From: Desulfitibacter alkalitolerans DSM 16504
GTDB taxonomy: Bacteria; Bacillota; DSM-16504; Desulfitibacterales; Desulfitibacteraceae
Assembly (NCBI RefSeq): GCF_000620305.1
Contig: NZ_KK211105.1
Span: 125,637-189,636 of the forward strand
Direction: 5' to 3'
Length of the DNA: 64,000 nucleotides
Below, one piece after another: positions 16,229 to 25,693 of the stretch. Within the stretch, counting starts at the first letter, position 1; the number at the start of each line of letters is the position of its first letter. A program made the translations under genes and the position numbers. The notes under the pieces are model-generated. The model saw nothing but the letters and a program-made list of their open reading frames with translations, was not told the origin of the DNA and did no database searches.

Positions 16229-16687
16229 ATGGTTAAAAAGTATGTAAATGGCGAAATAGCGGAGACAAGCTTAAAAGTAAGGATTAGATTGGACTTTAAA
16301 AGCGAAGTTAAAAATAAATTATTTGGAAATAAAAACCTTATGAAAGCCGCTGAAGAGGCCAGGGAACAGCATGTTGCTCTTTTACGTAATGTGCCTTTTC
16401 AGGGGGTTAAGGTAGAAGATATTGATCTTGGGATGGAAATTTATGTGGTATTTGATGAAAATATGGGTGAAGATGTTGCTTATGCACCTGTTTTTTTGAC
16501 CCTAGAAGCAGACTCCTTTGAGGATATAGTTCGTTTCATAATGAGAGATGAATTTAGAAAAATTGAAATAATTGAACCTCAGGAAATTTTTATGACCAAA
16601 CAGGATGCGGAAAGATTGTTATTTAAAACTAATACAGAGTTACGAAGTTACAGGAATGCTCTGGACAAAAAATATAACTTAAGATAA
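16229..16687 (+). CDS. Conserved-looking hypothetical protein
   Basis: About 152 residues, charged, with no signal peptide or membrane segment. I do not recognise the family. The N-terminal half (VRIRLDFKSEVKNKLFGNKN) is basic, and the C-terminal half is rich in acidic residues and helices. GTG 16220 sits within the AGAAAGG ribosome site, so ATG 16229 is preferred. It lies alone before ilvC with no shared transcript that I can demonstrate. Confidence 0.55.
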   Translation: MVKKYVNGEIAETSLKVRIRLDFKSEVKNKLFGNKNLMKAAEEAREQHVALLRNVPFQGVKVEDIDLGMEIYVVFDENMGEDVAYAPVFLTLEADSFEDIVRFIMRDEFRKIEIIEPQEIFMTKQDAERLLFKTNTELRSYRNALDKKYNLR

Positions 16688-16786
16688 AATACAAAGTTAA
16701 GAAGGAATTCTTAACATATTCTAGAATTTAATACTTTATATGATTTTTTTGGTAATCTTAAATACATAAGGGAGGTAATGTTTAAA

Positions 16787-17788
16787 TTGGCAAGGATGTA
16801 TTATGATAGTGACGCTGACCTAAGTTTGTTAAAGGACAAGACAATTGCAATCATTGGATACGGTAGTCAGGGACATGCTCAGGCACTTAATCTAATGGAA
16901 AGTGGAATGAAGGTTGTAGTAGGCTTAAGGGACGATGCTCGTTTTAGAGCTGAATGGGAAGAGGCAGAAAGCAAGGGCTTAACTGTACTCCCTGTTTCCG
17001 ATGCTGCTAAACAAGGAGATTTAATTCAAATATTAATTCCAGACGAAATTCAATCTGTTGTTTACGAAAATCAGATCGCCCACAACCTTGAGGAAGGCAA
17101 TGTATTAATGTTTTCCCATGGTTTTAACATTCATTTCAAGCAGATTGTACCTCCTGCAAATGTAGATGTGATCATGGTTGCTCCCAAGGGGCCTGGCCAT
17201 TTAGTTAGAAGAACTTATGAAGAAGGCAAGGGTGTACCTGCTTTACTTGCAGTATACCAGGATTATAGCGGCAAGGCCAAGGACATAGCTTTAGCTTATG
17301 CTAAAGGCATTGGAGGCACAAGAGCTGGCGTAATAGAAACCACCTTTGAAGAAGAAACTGAAACAGACCTATTTGGTGAACAGGCTGTTCTGTGTGGTGG
17401 TACTACTGAACTTGTAAAGGCAGGCTTTGAAACATTAGTTGAAGCTGGCTACCAGCCAGAAATTGCATACTTCGAATGCTTACATGAATTGAAGCTAATT
17501 GTTGATTTGATGTATGAAAGCGGCCTGGCAGGTATGAGGTACTCAATTAGTGACACAGCTCAATTTGGTGATCTTACAAGGGGAAAAAGAATAATAACAC
17601 AGGAAACTCGCCAGGAAATGAAGAAAATATTGGCTGAAGTTCAAAATGGGGAATTTGCTAGAGAATGGATTTTAGAGAACAAGGCCAATAGACCGGTATT
17701 TAATGCTCTAAATGAGAAGGATGCTAGATGTGAGCTTGAGGTTGTAGGAAAAAAACTCAGAGATATGATGCCCTGGCTTAAAAAGTAA
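16787..17788 (+). CDS. ilvC: Ketol-acid reductoisomerase (NADP+)
   Basis: About 333 residues. The enzyme makes dihydroxy-acids for valine and isoleucine. The Rossmann loop is [17 protein letters not shown], followed by the class I KARI core with [12 protein letters not shown] and [15 protein letters not shown], which hold the Mg ligands. ATG at 16778 is one base from GGAGGT, while in-frame TTG at 16787 has a 10-base spacer and gives [12 protein letters not shown], matching the usual KARI N-terminus; TTG is the likely start. No other branched-chain gene is adjacent. Confidence 0.95.
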   Translation: MARMYYDSDADLSLLKDKTIAIIGYGSQGHAQALNLMESGMKVVVGLRDDARFRAEWEEAESKGLTVLPVSDAAKQGDLIQILIPDEIQSVVYENQIAHNLEEGNVLMFSHGFNIHFKQIVPPANVDVIMVAPKGPGHLVRRTYEEGKGVPALLAVYQDYSGKAKDIALAYAKGIGGTRAGVIETTFEEETETDLFGEQAVLCGGTTELVKAGFETLVEAGYQPEIAYFECLHELKLIVDLMYESGLAGMRYSISDTAQFGDLTRGKRIITQETRQEMKKILAEVQNGEFAREWILENKANRPVFNALNEKDARCELEVVGKKLRDMMPWLKK

Positions 17789-17793
17789 TAGAC

Positions 17794-17825
17794 AAAAGTG
17801 AAAGGATAAAACCTTTCACTTTTTT
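17794..17825 (+). terminator. Terminator after ilvC
   Basis: AAAAGTGAAAGG pairs with CCTTTCACTTTT across a 6-base loop, followed by T. Confidence 0.85.
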
Positions 17826-17852
17826 ACACTGCGAACACAAGGAGGATACAAA

Positions 17853-18611
17853 GTGAAAATAGTTAGATTTTGGGATGGCAATAAAGTATCTTATGGCTCA
17901 CTTGCAGATGATTTTATCCGGCCTATTGAAGGAGATCTGTTTGGTGAGTATGCCATAAGCAATAAAAGTTTAGGTATCAATGAGATTCAACTGCTAGCAC
18001 CGTGTGAGCCCACAAAAGTTATATGCATAGGACTTAACTATTATGATCATGCAAAGGAAATGAATTTACCTATTCCTGAAGAGCCTATAGTATTTTTAAA
18101 ACCATCTTCAGCTGTTACTGGCCCTGGTACCAATATAATTTATCCTCATCAATGCACAAGGATGGATTATGAAGCAGAATTAGCAATAATAATGGGAGCT
18201 GTAACAAAGAATATTGAGCCTGAGGATGCACTAGATAATGTTTTGGGTTATACTTGTTCCAATGATGTCACTGCAAGAAATCTCCAGCCCAAGGATGGTC
18301 AATGGACCCTGGCTAAATCCTTTGACACCTTTTGTCCAATAGGACCCTGTATAGCTACTGACATATCAGCAGACAATTTAAGTATTAAGCTCATGATAAA
18401 TGGTGAAATTAAGCAAAATAGCAATACTTCCCAGATGATATTTTCCATACCATTTTTAATAAGCTATTTAAGTAAAATCATGACCATTTTCCCTGGTGAT
18501 GTGATAATAACTGGAACTCCTCCAGGGGTTGGACCCATGGAACCTGGAGATACTGTTACTGTAGAGATTGAGAACATTGGAAAGCTTACTAATGTTGTAA
18601 CACTCAAATAA
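17853..18611 (+). CDS. Fumarylacetoacetate hydrolase family protein
   Basis: A 252-residue FAH-fold enzyme with the N-terminal beta domain and catalytic core: ICIGLNYYDHAKEMN, the metal ligands in DYEAELAIIMG, and GDVIITGTPPGVGPM near the end. The family hydrolyses or decarboxylates C-C bonds in acylpyruvates and hydroxymuconates, and many members act on acylpyruvate or oxaloacetate. The exact substrate cannot be told. GTG start after AAGGAGG; it ends 14 bases before the next gene. Confidence 0.85.
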   Translation: MKIVRFWDGNKVSYGSLADDFIRPIEGDLFGEYAISNKSLGINEIQLLAPCEPTKVICIGLNYYDHAKEMNLPIPEEPIVFLKPSSAVTGPGTNIIYPHQCTRMDYEAELAIIMGAVTKNIEPEDALDNVLGYTCSNDVTARNLQPKDGQWTLAKSFDTFCPIGPCIATDISADNLSIKLMINGEIKQNSNTSQMIFSIPFLISYLSKIMTIFPGDVIITGTPPGVGPMEPGDTVTVEIENIGKLTNVVTLK

Positions 18612-18625
18612 AGGATGGTTTTTTC

Positions 18626-19888
18626 GTGAAAAAAGTTGCCATTGTAGGTGGTGGAGCTGCAGGATTAATGGCTGCAGTAGGTGTTTTAGAAAAGGAAGCA
18701 GTCCCAGTTATATTCGAAAAAAATAGGAGGCTGGGACTTAAGCTTCTTATTACGGGAAAGGGCAGATGTAATCTTACAAATGACCTTGAAATTCCTGAAT
18801 TTGTAGAAAACTTTCCTGGTAATGGAACCTTTTTATATAGTTCCCTTTATAATTTCAGCAACCATCAATTATTAGATTTTTTTGCTGAACTTAACGTTCC
18901 AACTAAAATGGAAAGGGGAGGTAGATTTTTCCCCGAGTCTGACAAGGCTGGAGACGTTGTGGGTGCCCTGACAGATTATATAGTTAAAAAAGGTGCCCAA
19001 ATCAAATATAATACCAGGGTTGAACAGTTGTGGCTGGAAAAGGGAAAGCTTCAGGGGATAAAAGCAGGCGGCAATTTTTATAGATTTACTTCAGTAATAA
19101 TTGCTGCAGGTGGACTATCTTACCCTAAAACAGGGTCTACAGGTGACGGGTATAAATTAGCAAGAGAAGCTGGCCATACCATTGTAGATCCCTTTCCATC
19201 ATTAGTACCTTTAAAAACCAAGGAAAAATGGGTTGCACAGGTTCAGGGATTGACTCTAAAGAATGTTCAAGTTACAGCTTTTTGGCATGATAAGGAACTT
19301 GGGAGCGAGTTTGGCGAGATGCTGTTTACCCATTTTGGTGTTTCTGGACCCATTATCCTTAGTTTAAGCAGAACTATTGTCCAAACATTAAAAACAAAGG
19401 GGGGGCCAATAAAAATAAGGATTAATCTTAAGCCTGCACTTGATTTTGCTCAATTAGACGCCAGGCTGCAGAGGGTTTTTTCAGAGTTCTCTAAGAAACA
19501 GTATAAGAACACCCTTGACAGTTTGTTTCCAAAGAGTCTTATTGAGCCAATAATTTTATTGAGTGGGATTGATCCCCATAAGCCAGCCCATCAGATATCA
19601 AAGGAAGAAAGAAGCCGTCTTGCCAATTTGATTCAAAGCCTGGAGTTAACTATTATAGGATTTAGTTCCTATGACGAGGCTATAGTTACTGCAGGAGGTG
19701 TTAGTGTTAAAGAGGTAGATCCATCAACCATGGAATCAAAAATATTGAAGGGTTTGTTCTTTGCAGGAGAAACCCTTGATATAGACGGATATACTGGGGG
19801 CTACAATTTACAGGCTGCTTTTTCAACAGGATACCTGGCAGGTCAATCCGCCGGAGAATATACTGGTGCCCACATGCATAACATTTAG
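18626..19888 (+). CDS. HI0933-family FAD-dependent oxidoreductase
   Basis: A 420-residue flavoprotein of the HI0933/YhiN family. The dinucleotide loop VAIVGGGAAGLMAA opens the protein, then GKGRCNLTN, and the C-terminal GLFFAGETLDIDGYTGGYNLQAAF FAD-contact block is intact. No cellular function is established for the family. It starts at GTG after AAGGATGG and may be co-transcribed with the FAH gene and the following exported protein. Confidence 0.88.
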   Translation: MKKVAIVGGGAAGLMAAVGVLEKEAVPVIFEKNRRLGLKLLITGKGRCNLTNDLEIPEFVENFPGNGTFLYSSLYNFSNHQLLDFFAELNVPTKMERGGRFFPESDKAGDVVGALTDYIVKKGAQIKYNTRVEQLWLEKGKLQGIKAGGNFYRFTSVIIAAGGLSYPKTGSTGDGYKLAREAGHTIVDPFPSLVPLKTKEKWVAQVQGLTLKNVQVTAFWHDKELGSEFGEMLFTHFGVSGPIILSLSRTIVQTLKTKGGPIKIRINLKPALDFAQLDARLQRVFSEFSKKQYKNTLDSLFPKSLIEPIILLSGIDPHKPAHQISKEERSRLANLIQSLELTIIGFSSYDEAIVTAGGVSVKEVDPSTMESKILKGLFFAGETLDIDGYTGGYNLQAAFSTGYLAGQSAGEYTGAHMHNI

Positions 19889-19918
19889 AAAGGATGTGTT
19901 ATTAGGAGGGTACTAGTT

Positions 19919-20374
19919 TTGAAGAAACTAAAAATTTTATTCATTTGTGTGTGCCTTTTAGTAATTGCCATCTATTCTTTGGCTAACTTTGAGTGGTATT
20001 ATTATGTATGGGATACTATATACTATGAAAAAGCTCAGGATGCTTACCTTACTCAGTTTCCCCAGGCTAGAGAGGTATCAGCAGAAAATAATCATTTAGT
20101 TACCATAACATTAAAAAGCTCAGATTTTTTTTCATTACCTTATGCTAAAGTATATGTTAACCATCAGCAAATATCTGATTTAAGGGATGGTCAGATTACC
20201 CTAATTGTGAATCATGGAGATAAAATCTATTTAGACACGAGCTTTTATAACAGAGAGCTTGATTTTGAAATTGCAGCCACATCCGGGAGCGTTGTATATC
20301 CTGAAGCAGGTGAAAAATTTACCCTGCTTCCACAGAATAATCTGTTAGGGGAAGTAATAATTAACAGGCCATGA
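19919..20374 (+). CDS. Hypothetical exported protein
   Basis: A 151-residue protein with an N-terminal hydrophobic segment (about residues 5-24) that acts as a signal or anchor, then a soluble part with beta-strand character. TTG start, 9 bases after AGGAGGG. I recognise no family. It stands between the HI0933 flavoprotein and the HutP-like gene. Confidence 0.55.
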   Translation: MKKLKILFICVCLLVIAIYSLANFEWYYYVWDTIYYEKAQDAYLTQFPQAREVSAENNHLVTITLKSSDFFSLPYAKVYVNHQQISDLRDGQITLIVNHGDKIYLDTSFYNRELDFEIAATSGSVVYPEAGEKFTLLPQNNLLGEVIINRP

Positions 20375-20392
20375 TAGGAGTGATACCATACC

Positions 20393-20806
20393 ATGAAAAT
20401 AGGCAGTAAAAAGGTTGCATCGGTGGCTATCAGATTGGCCATTAGTGAAAGCCGTCAGGAGGAAGAAGACCTAAAGCTGGCATTTAGGGAATTAGGAATA
20501 AAGGCAGCAGCAGTAGATTATGGTGGTGAATATATAACATCTATCAAAAAAGTCATTGAAAGAACCGTTGTAGCTGCCAAAAGAGAAGGTATAATTAAGG
20601 ATACCCATGCTGATGAAGGTGCAATAGCTGGGGCTACAAGAGAAGCTTTGTCCCAAATAATGCCCAAGGCTATAGGATTAAATGTTGGAGGTAAAATAGG
20701 AATAGCCCGTAAGGAAGACCATATAACTGTGGTTGTATTTTTCGGCATTGGCCTGGTTCATTTAGATGAAATTGGCATGGGTATAGCCCATAGGGCGGTA
20801 CCATAA
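20393..20806 (+). CDS. HutP family protein
   Basis: A 137-residue protein that I assign to the HutP family by its C-terminal VVFFGIGLVHLDEIGMGIAH block, similar to the last strand region of Bacillus HutP, and by overall length. Bacillus HutP is an RNA-binding antiterminator that responds to histidine and Mg. Here there is no hut gene in view. The stop is followed after one base by aroH, so it is co-transcribed with aromatic biosynthesis genes. Its RNA target is unknown; the assignment is moderate. Confidence 0.65.
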   Translation: MKIGSKKVASVAIRLAISESRQEEEDLKLAFRELGIKAAAVDYGGEYITSIKKVIERTVVAAKREGIIKDTHADEGAIAGATREALSQIMPKAIGLNVGGKIGIARKEDHITVVVFFGIGLVHLDEIGMGIAHRAVP

Positions 20807-20807
20807 G

Positions 20808-21173
20808 ATGCATGTACGAGGAATAAGAGGAGCCATTTCTGTTAGAAAGGATACTCCAGATGAGGTTTTGTCTGCAACAAAGCAGCTTTTATTAGAAATT
20901 GTAACAAGAAACCAGATTGAAGTGCAGGATATAGCCAGTATCTATTTTACTGTAACACAGGACTTAATTAGCTGTTTCCCTGCAGCAGGTGCAAGAGAGC
21001 TAGGCTGGACCTTTGTTCCACTTCTTTGCAGTGTGGAAATACCTGTTATCGGTAGTGATAAGAAATTGGTTAAGGTTTTAATGCATGTTAATACACTTAA
21101 AAAACAAGAAGAAATCATACATATATATTTAAAAAAAGCAAAAAGACTACGTCCAGACTTATCAACTATATGA
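20808..21173 (+). CDS. aroH: Chorismate mutase, AroH class
   Basis: A 121-residue monofunctional AroH-type enzyme that converts chorismate to prephenate. HVRGIRGAISVRKDTPDEVL, DIASIYFTVTQDL and FPAAGARELGW are the family blocks containing the active-site Arg and Glu residues. It begins one base after the HutP-like stop. Confidence 0.93.
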   Translation: MHVRGIRGAISVRKDTPDEVLSATKQLLLEIVTRNQIEVQDIASIYFTVTQDLISCFPAAGARELGWTFVPLLCSVEIPVIGSDKKLVKVLMHVNTLKKQEEIIHIYLKKAKRLRPDLSTI

Positions 21174-21230
21174 TATAATTTGTGGAGTACATTAGAACTA
21201 CAGCGCTTGCGAAACTAAGGAGGCATTTAA

Positions 21231-22250
21231 GTGGTTATTGTAATGGAACCTGGTTCTTCTATTGAACAAGTAGAGAATATAAAGAACAAGCTCCAAAAGG
21301 CCGGTTTCCAAATTCACATAATTCCCTATGGCACATCAAGGATAACCATAGGGGTTATAGGAGAGGTTGCAAGACAACAACTCGAGGATATGGCCATTAA
21401 GGCCATGCCTGGTGTTGAAAAAATATTTTATATATTTAAGCCATATAAGCTGGCTAGTAGAGAGTTTAAATCTGAAGATACAATAATTCAGGTTGGAGAT
21501 GCAGTAATAGGGGGAAAACAGATTCAAGTAATAGCAGGACCTTGTGCTGTTGAAAGCGAAGGACAAGCCCTGGAGACAGCTCTAGCTGTAAAAAAGGCTG
21601 GTGCCACTCTTTTTAGGGGTGGTGCCTTTAAGCCAAGAACATCACCCTATTCCTTTCAAGGATTAGGAGAAAAGGCCCTGCAGATTTTGGCCATGGTGCG
21701 CAAAGAAACTGGGCTTAGTGTTGTTACTGAGGTTATGGATACAGATACCTTGCCCCTGGTGGCAGAGTATGCCGATATTCTTCAGGTAGGCGCAAGAAAT
21801 ATGCAAAACTATCAGCTGCTAAAAAAGCTGGGTGAATATCGAAAGCCCGTATTACTAAAAAGGGGCTCTAGTGCTAGTGTTGAGGAGTGGCTTCTGGCTG
21901 CAGAATATATTCTTGCAGGAGGTAATTACCAGGTAATTCTATGTGAAAGAGGTATTAGGACCTTTGCCAATAGTACTAGATATACCCTGGATTTAAGTGT
22001 GGTGCCCCTAGTCAAAAGCTTAACTCACCTGCCTGTTTTAGTAGATCCAAGCCATGCTACTGGTAAATGGCAGCTGGTGCCCCCAATGTCAAGGGCAGCA
22101 ATTGCCGCTGGTGCTGACGGAATAATTGTGGAGGTTCATCCCAATCCGGAGGACGCCCTCTCAGATGGAGCCCAGTCCCTGACCTTTGAGAACTTCAACA
22201 GCATGATGCACGATATAAAATCAGTAGCAAAAGCAGTTGGAAGGGAATAA
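21231..22250 (+). CDS. aroF: 3-Deoxy-7-phosphoheptulonate synthase with N-terminal regulatory domain
   Basis: A 339-residue type I-beta DAHP synthase that joins PEP and erythrose-4-phosphate at the head of the shikimate pathway. Residues 1-70 form a ferredoxin-like regulatory domain as in Thermotoga and Bacillus-type enzymes. The barrel carries IAGPCAVESE, FRGGAFKPRTSPYSFQGLG and DPSHATGKWQLVPPMSRAA. GTG start after AAGGAGG. With aroH upstream, this is a short aromatic operon. Confidence 0.95.
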   Translation: MVIVMEPGSSIEQVENIKNKLQKAGFQIHIIPYGTSRITIGVIGEVARQQLEDMAIKAMPGVEKIFYIFKPYKLASREFKSEDTIIQVGDAVIGGKQIQVIAGPCAVESEGQALETALAVKKAGATLFRGGAFKPRTSPYSFQGLGEKALQILAMVRKETGLSVVTEVMDTDTLPLVAEYADILQVGARNMQNYQLLKKLGEYRKPVLLKRGSSASVEEWLLAAEYILAGGNYQVILCERGIRTFANSTRYTLDLSVVPLVKSLTHLPVLVDPSHATGKWQLVPPMSRAAIAAGADGIIVEVHPNPEDALSDGAQSLTFENFNSMMHDIKSVAKAVGRE

Positions 22251-22286
22251 TCTTGTCATAGAGAAAAAGCTATTGGAGGTTTATAA

Positions 22287-22943
22287 ATGGCTAACGTTGC
22301 TATAGATGGTCCTGCTGGTGCTGGTAAAAGCACTGTGGCAAGACTCCTTGCCCATAAGCTGGGATATGTATATATAGATACTGGTGCTATGTATAGAGCA
22401 TTGACTCTTAAGGCCATTGAAAATAATATAGACATGACTGATGATCAAGCAATGACAAATCTTGCAAATAATACTGTAATTGAATTACAGCCAGGAGACC
22501 CACAAGAGGTTTATTTAGATAATAGAAGGGTCACTGATAAAATAAGAAGGCCTGATGTATCTCAGCATGTATCTTTGGTTGCCCAGCATCAGGGTGTTAG
22601 AGAAAAATTAGTGGCACTTCAACAGGAGATTGCTCTTTTAAATAAGGTAGTAATGGACGGAAGAGATATTGGCACAAAGGTGCTGCCAAATGCCAAATAT
22701 AAGTTTTTCCTTGATGCAGATATTGCAGAAAGGGCTGAAAGAAGATATAGGGAGCTGTCAGCTGGTGGTTATCCTGTTACCAGGGAAGCTATTAAAGATA
22801 TGCTGTTATCACGTGACAGCCAGGACACCTCTAGACAGTTTTCACCCTTACTAAAAGCAGAGGATGCAATATTAATTGATACCACATCCCTTTCAGCAGA
22901 AGAGGTTGCCGATAAAATGTATGCAATTGTTAAGGGAGGGTAA
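22287..22943 (+). CDS. cmk: Cytidylate kinase
   Basis: A 218-residue NMP kinase that phosphorylates CMP/dCMP. The P-loop GPAGAGKST is at the N-terminus, then IDTGAMYRALTLKA and DGRDIGTKVLPNAKYKFFLDA; the LSRDSQDTSR lid motif is present. It is followed after five bases by plsC. Confidence 0.95.
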   Translation: MANVAIDGPAGAGKSTVARLLAHKLGYVYIDTGAMYRALTLKAIENNIDMTDDQAMTNLANNTVIELQPGDPQEVYLDNRRVTDKIRRPDVSQHVSLVAQHQGVREKLVALQQEIALLNKVVMDGRDIGTKVLPNAKYKFFLDADIAERAERRYRELSAGGYPVTREAIKDMLLSRDSQDTSRQFSPLLKAEDAILIDTTSLSAEEVADKMYAIVKGG

Positions 22944-22948
22944 CAATT

Positions 22949-23557
22949 ATGCTATATTCTTTTGCTAAAGCAATTTTTTTATTTATTTTTAAATATTTTT
23001 GCAGGTGGAAGGTTGAGGGTGTTGAAAACATTCCTAAAGAGGGGCCTGTAATTATTGTTTCAAATCATGTAAGCTATTGGGACCCCATAGTATTAGGTGT
23101 TGCAGCACCCAGGCGCTTACATTTTATGGCCAAGGCCGAGCTTTTTAAAATCCCCATTCTAGCTCAAATAGTCAAAAGCCTTGGAGCATTTCCCGTTGAT
23201 AGAAAAAAATCAGATAGGGCTGCGTTAAAAGCAGCCATGGAAATATTGGACAGGGGAGATGTTTTAGGAATGTTTCCGGAAGGTACAAGAATTAGAGATG
23301 CAGAGCTTGGGGAGTTTAAAATGGGAGCAGCCATGATAGCAGCCAAGACTAATGCTCCACTTGTCCCTGTAGCCCTTATAAACACACCAAATATTTACTC
23401 CAGGGGGTTTTTTAGACCTTTTAAAGTAGTAATTAAAAAACCAGTGCATATTGCAAAAAAAGAAGCCCAAAAGATAACATCACAGCAGCTTGAACAAGTA
23501 TCCAATGATATTAGGCAGCAAATTTTATCAATTTTGCAGGATTCTAAAGATTTTTAA
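22949..23557 (+). CDS. plsC: 1-Acyl-sn-glycerol-3-phosphate acyltransferase
   Basis: A 202-residue PlsC-type acyltransferase that makes phosphatidic acid at the membrane. It has one N-terminal hydrophobic segment, then the HxxxxD motif in VSNHVSYWDP and the FPEGTR motif in LGMFPEGTRIRD. In many Clostridia it lies between cmk and ispH-rpsA, as here. Confidence 0.93.
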   Translation: MLYSFAKAIFLFIFKYFCRWKVEGVENIPKEGPVIIVSNHVSYWDPIVLGVAAPRRLHFMAKAELFKIPILAQIVKSLGAFPVDRKKSDRAALKAAMEILDRGDVLGMFPEGTRIRDAELGEFKMGAAMIAAKTNAPLVPVALINTPNIYSRGFFRPFKVVIKKPVHIAKKEAQKITSQQLEQVSNDIRQQILSILQDSKDF

Positions 23558-23629
23558 CGAAAGATAAATAATGTTTGAAAAAATGCAGCACAATAATAAG
23601 GGAATTATTCACAGGAGTTGTAAGAATTT

Positions 23630-25693
23630 GTGGAAATAATTGTTGCTAAAGAAGCTGGTTTTTGTTTTGGGGTAAAAAGAGCAATTGAATTGGCATATAA
23701 TCATATAGAAGATAACAATACATATTCCTATGGTCCATTAATACATAACCCGCAGGTTATTGCAGACCTGGAAGCAAAGGGAGTAAAGTATGTTACAGAT
23801 ATAAGCAGCTTAAAACCTGGAACAAAGCTCATTATTAGATCCCATGGAGCAGGACCACAAATTTTTGAAGAGGCTCAAAAACTGGACATTATTGATGGTA
23901 CATGTCCCTTCGTATCAAAAGCACAGAAAATTGCTCATAATCTATTTAAGGATGGTTATAATGTTGTAATTGTGGGAGATAAAAATCACCCAGAGGTTCA
24001 AGGAATCAAGGATTGGGCCCAATCTGCTTACGTAGTTGCTAACCTTGATGAGGCAAATACACTGCCTGAAATGGACAAGGTTGGAATTCTGGCTCAAACA
24101 ACTTTACCAGAAAAGCTTTTTTTAGAAATTGTAGAATTCCTTCAGGGCAAGGTGAGAGACATTAAAGTACACAATACCATCTGTCGTGCTACACATTTGC
24201 GACAATTGGCGGCCAAGGAACTGGCACCCAAGGTAGACTTGATGGTTGTGATAGGGGGATACAATAGCGCAAATACTGGCAAGCTTGTTGATTTATGCCA
24301 AAAGATGGGCACCTCTACAATTCATATTGAACATGCTCATGAATTAAAGGCAGACATGTTAAATGGAATTAAAACTGTGGGGGTAACTGCAGGCGCTTCA
24401 ACCCCAGATTGGATTATTGAGGAGGTAGTTTTGAAAATGGTTGAATTTAGCGATGAACAAAACAAAGAAGTACAAAATGAAACAGTAGTTGAAAATGCTG
24501 GTGATGCGGCATCTGCTGTGAATGAAAAAGTTGAAACACAAGATGATGTTAATATTTCATCTGTAGCAACTTTTCAAAAGGGTGATATAATAACGGGTAA
24601 AGTTGTACAGGTGGATGAGGAGCAAATCCTTGTTGATGTTGGTGGAAAGTCTGAAGGAATTGTTCCAAAGGGAGAAATTTCTGCCACGGGAGATGGTGTG
24701 GACTTAAAGCCTGGCGATGAAATAGAGGTATTTGTAATTAAGCCTGAAAATGAGGAAGGTCATCCCATATTATCAAAAAGAAGAGCTGACAGACGTAGAG
24801 CCTGGGAAACCATTGAGGATGCCTTTGAAAATAATACTGAGTTAACAGGCAAGGCTGTTGAGGTTGTCAAGGGCGGTATTTTGGTGGATATAGGCATTAG
24901 AGGTTTTGTTCCAGCCTCTCTTGTGGAAAGAGGCTATGTAGAAAACCTTGAAGAATATATTGGCAAAGATCTTAGACTAAAGATTATCGAATTAGATAAG
25001 ACAAAAAACAAGGTAGTGTTATCTCAAAAGGCAGTTCTAGATGAGGAATTTGACAAGCAAAAGCAGGAAACCTGGGATAACATAGAAGTTGGCCAGGTTA
25101 AAAAGGGTATTGTAAGAAGGTTAACAGACTTTGGTGCCTTTGTGGATATTGGTGGTGTTGATGGATTACTACATGTGTCTGAAATTTCTTGGGGCAGAGT
25201 AGATCATCCCAGGGATGTTTTACAGGAAAACCAGGAAGTAGATGTAATTATTCTAGGGGTTGACAAAAATACCGAAAAGGTTTCTTTGGGATTAAAGCAG
25301 CTGCAGGAGAATCCATGGAAAGCTGCCGCTACTAAATATCCAGTTGGTTCAATTGTGAAAGGCAATGTTTTGAGAATAGCTCCCTTTGGGGCATTTGTGG
25401 AGATAGAGCCAGGAGTTGAGGGATTAGTTCATATATCCCAGCTTTCTAATGACCATGTAGAAAAAACAGAAGATGTTCTTTCTGTAGGGGATGAGGTAGA
25501 AGTTAAGGTTCTTAGTGTAGATACTGAAGCACAGAGGATGAGTTTAAGTATTAAGGATGCACAACCTAAAAAACCTGCACCTCAAAAGAAAAAGGAAGAG
25601 AGAAAAGAGGAATATGTTACTACCAATGATGGTGGCTTCACCATTGGAGATTTATATGGGGATTTGTTAAAGGGTAATGGAGAAAAAAAGTAG
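23630..25693 (+). CDS. ispH: IspH - ribosomal protein S1 fusion
   Basis: A 687-residue bifunctional protein. Residues 1-280 are HMBPP reductase, the last enzyme of the MEP isoprenoid pathway, with its three cluster cysteines in AGFCFGV (Cys12), DGTCPFV and TICRATHL. A short acidic linker leads to four S1 RNA-binding repeats (from about residue 313): VVQVDEEQILVDVGGKSEGI, the GFVPASLVE repeat, FGAFVDIGGVDGLLHVSEIS and FGAFVEIEPGVEGLVHISQL. The fusion is a known clostridial feature. The GTG at 23630 is 13 bases from GGAG; fni overlaps its 3' end. Confidence 0.93.
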   Translation: MEIIVAKEAGFCFGVKRAIELAYNHIEDNNTYSYGPLIHNPQVIADLEAKGVKYVTDISSLKPGTKLIIRSHGAGPQIFEEAQKLDIIDGTCPFVSKAQKIAHNLFKDGYNVVIVGDKNHPEVQGIKDWAQSAYVVANLDEANTLPEMDKVGILAQTTLPEKLFLEIVEFLQGKVRDIKVHNTICRATHLRQLAAKELAPKVDLMVVIGGYNSANTGKLVDLCQKMGTSTIHIEHAHELKADMLNGIKTVGVTAGASTPDWIIEEVVLKMVEFSDEQNKEVQNETVVENAGDAASAVNEKVETQDDVNISSVATFQKGDIITGKVVQVDEEQILVDVGGKSEGIVPKGEISATGDGVDLKPGDEIEVFVIKPENEEGHPILSKRRADRRRAWETIEDAFENNTELTGKAVEVVKGGILVDIGIRGFVPASLVERGYVENLEEYIGKDLRLKIIELDKTKNKVVLSQKAVLDEEFDKQKQETWDNIEVGQVKKGIVRRLTDFGAFVDIGGVDGLLHVSEISWGRVDHPRDVLQENQEVDVIILGVDKNTEKVSLGLKQLQENPWKAAATKYPVGSIVKGNVLRIAPFGAFVEIEPGVEGLVHISQLSNDHVEKTEDVLSVGDEVEVKVLSVDTEAQRMSLSIKDAQPKKPAPQKKKEERKEEYVTTNDGGFTIGDLYGDLLKGNGEKK

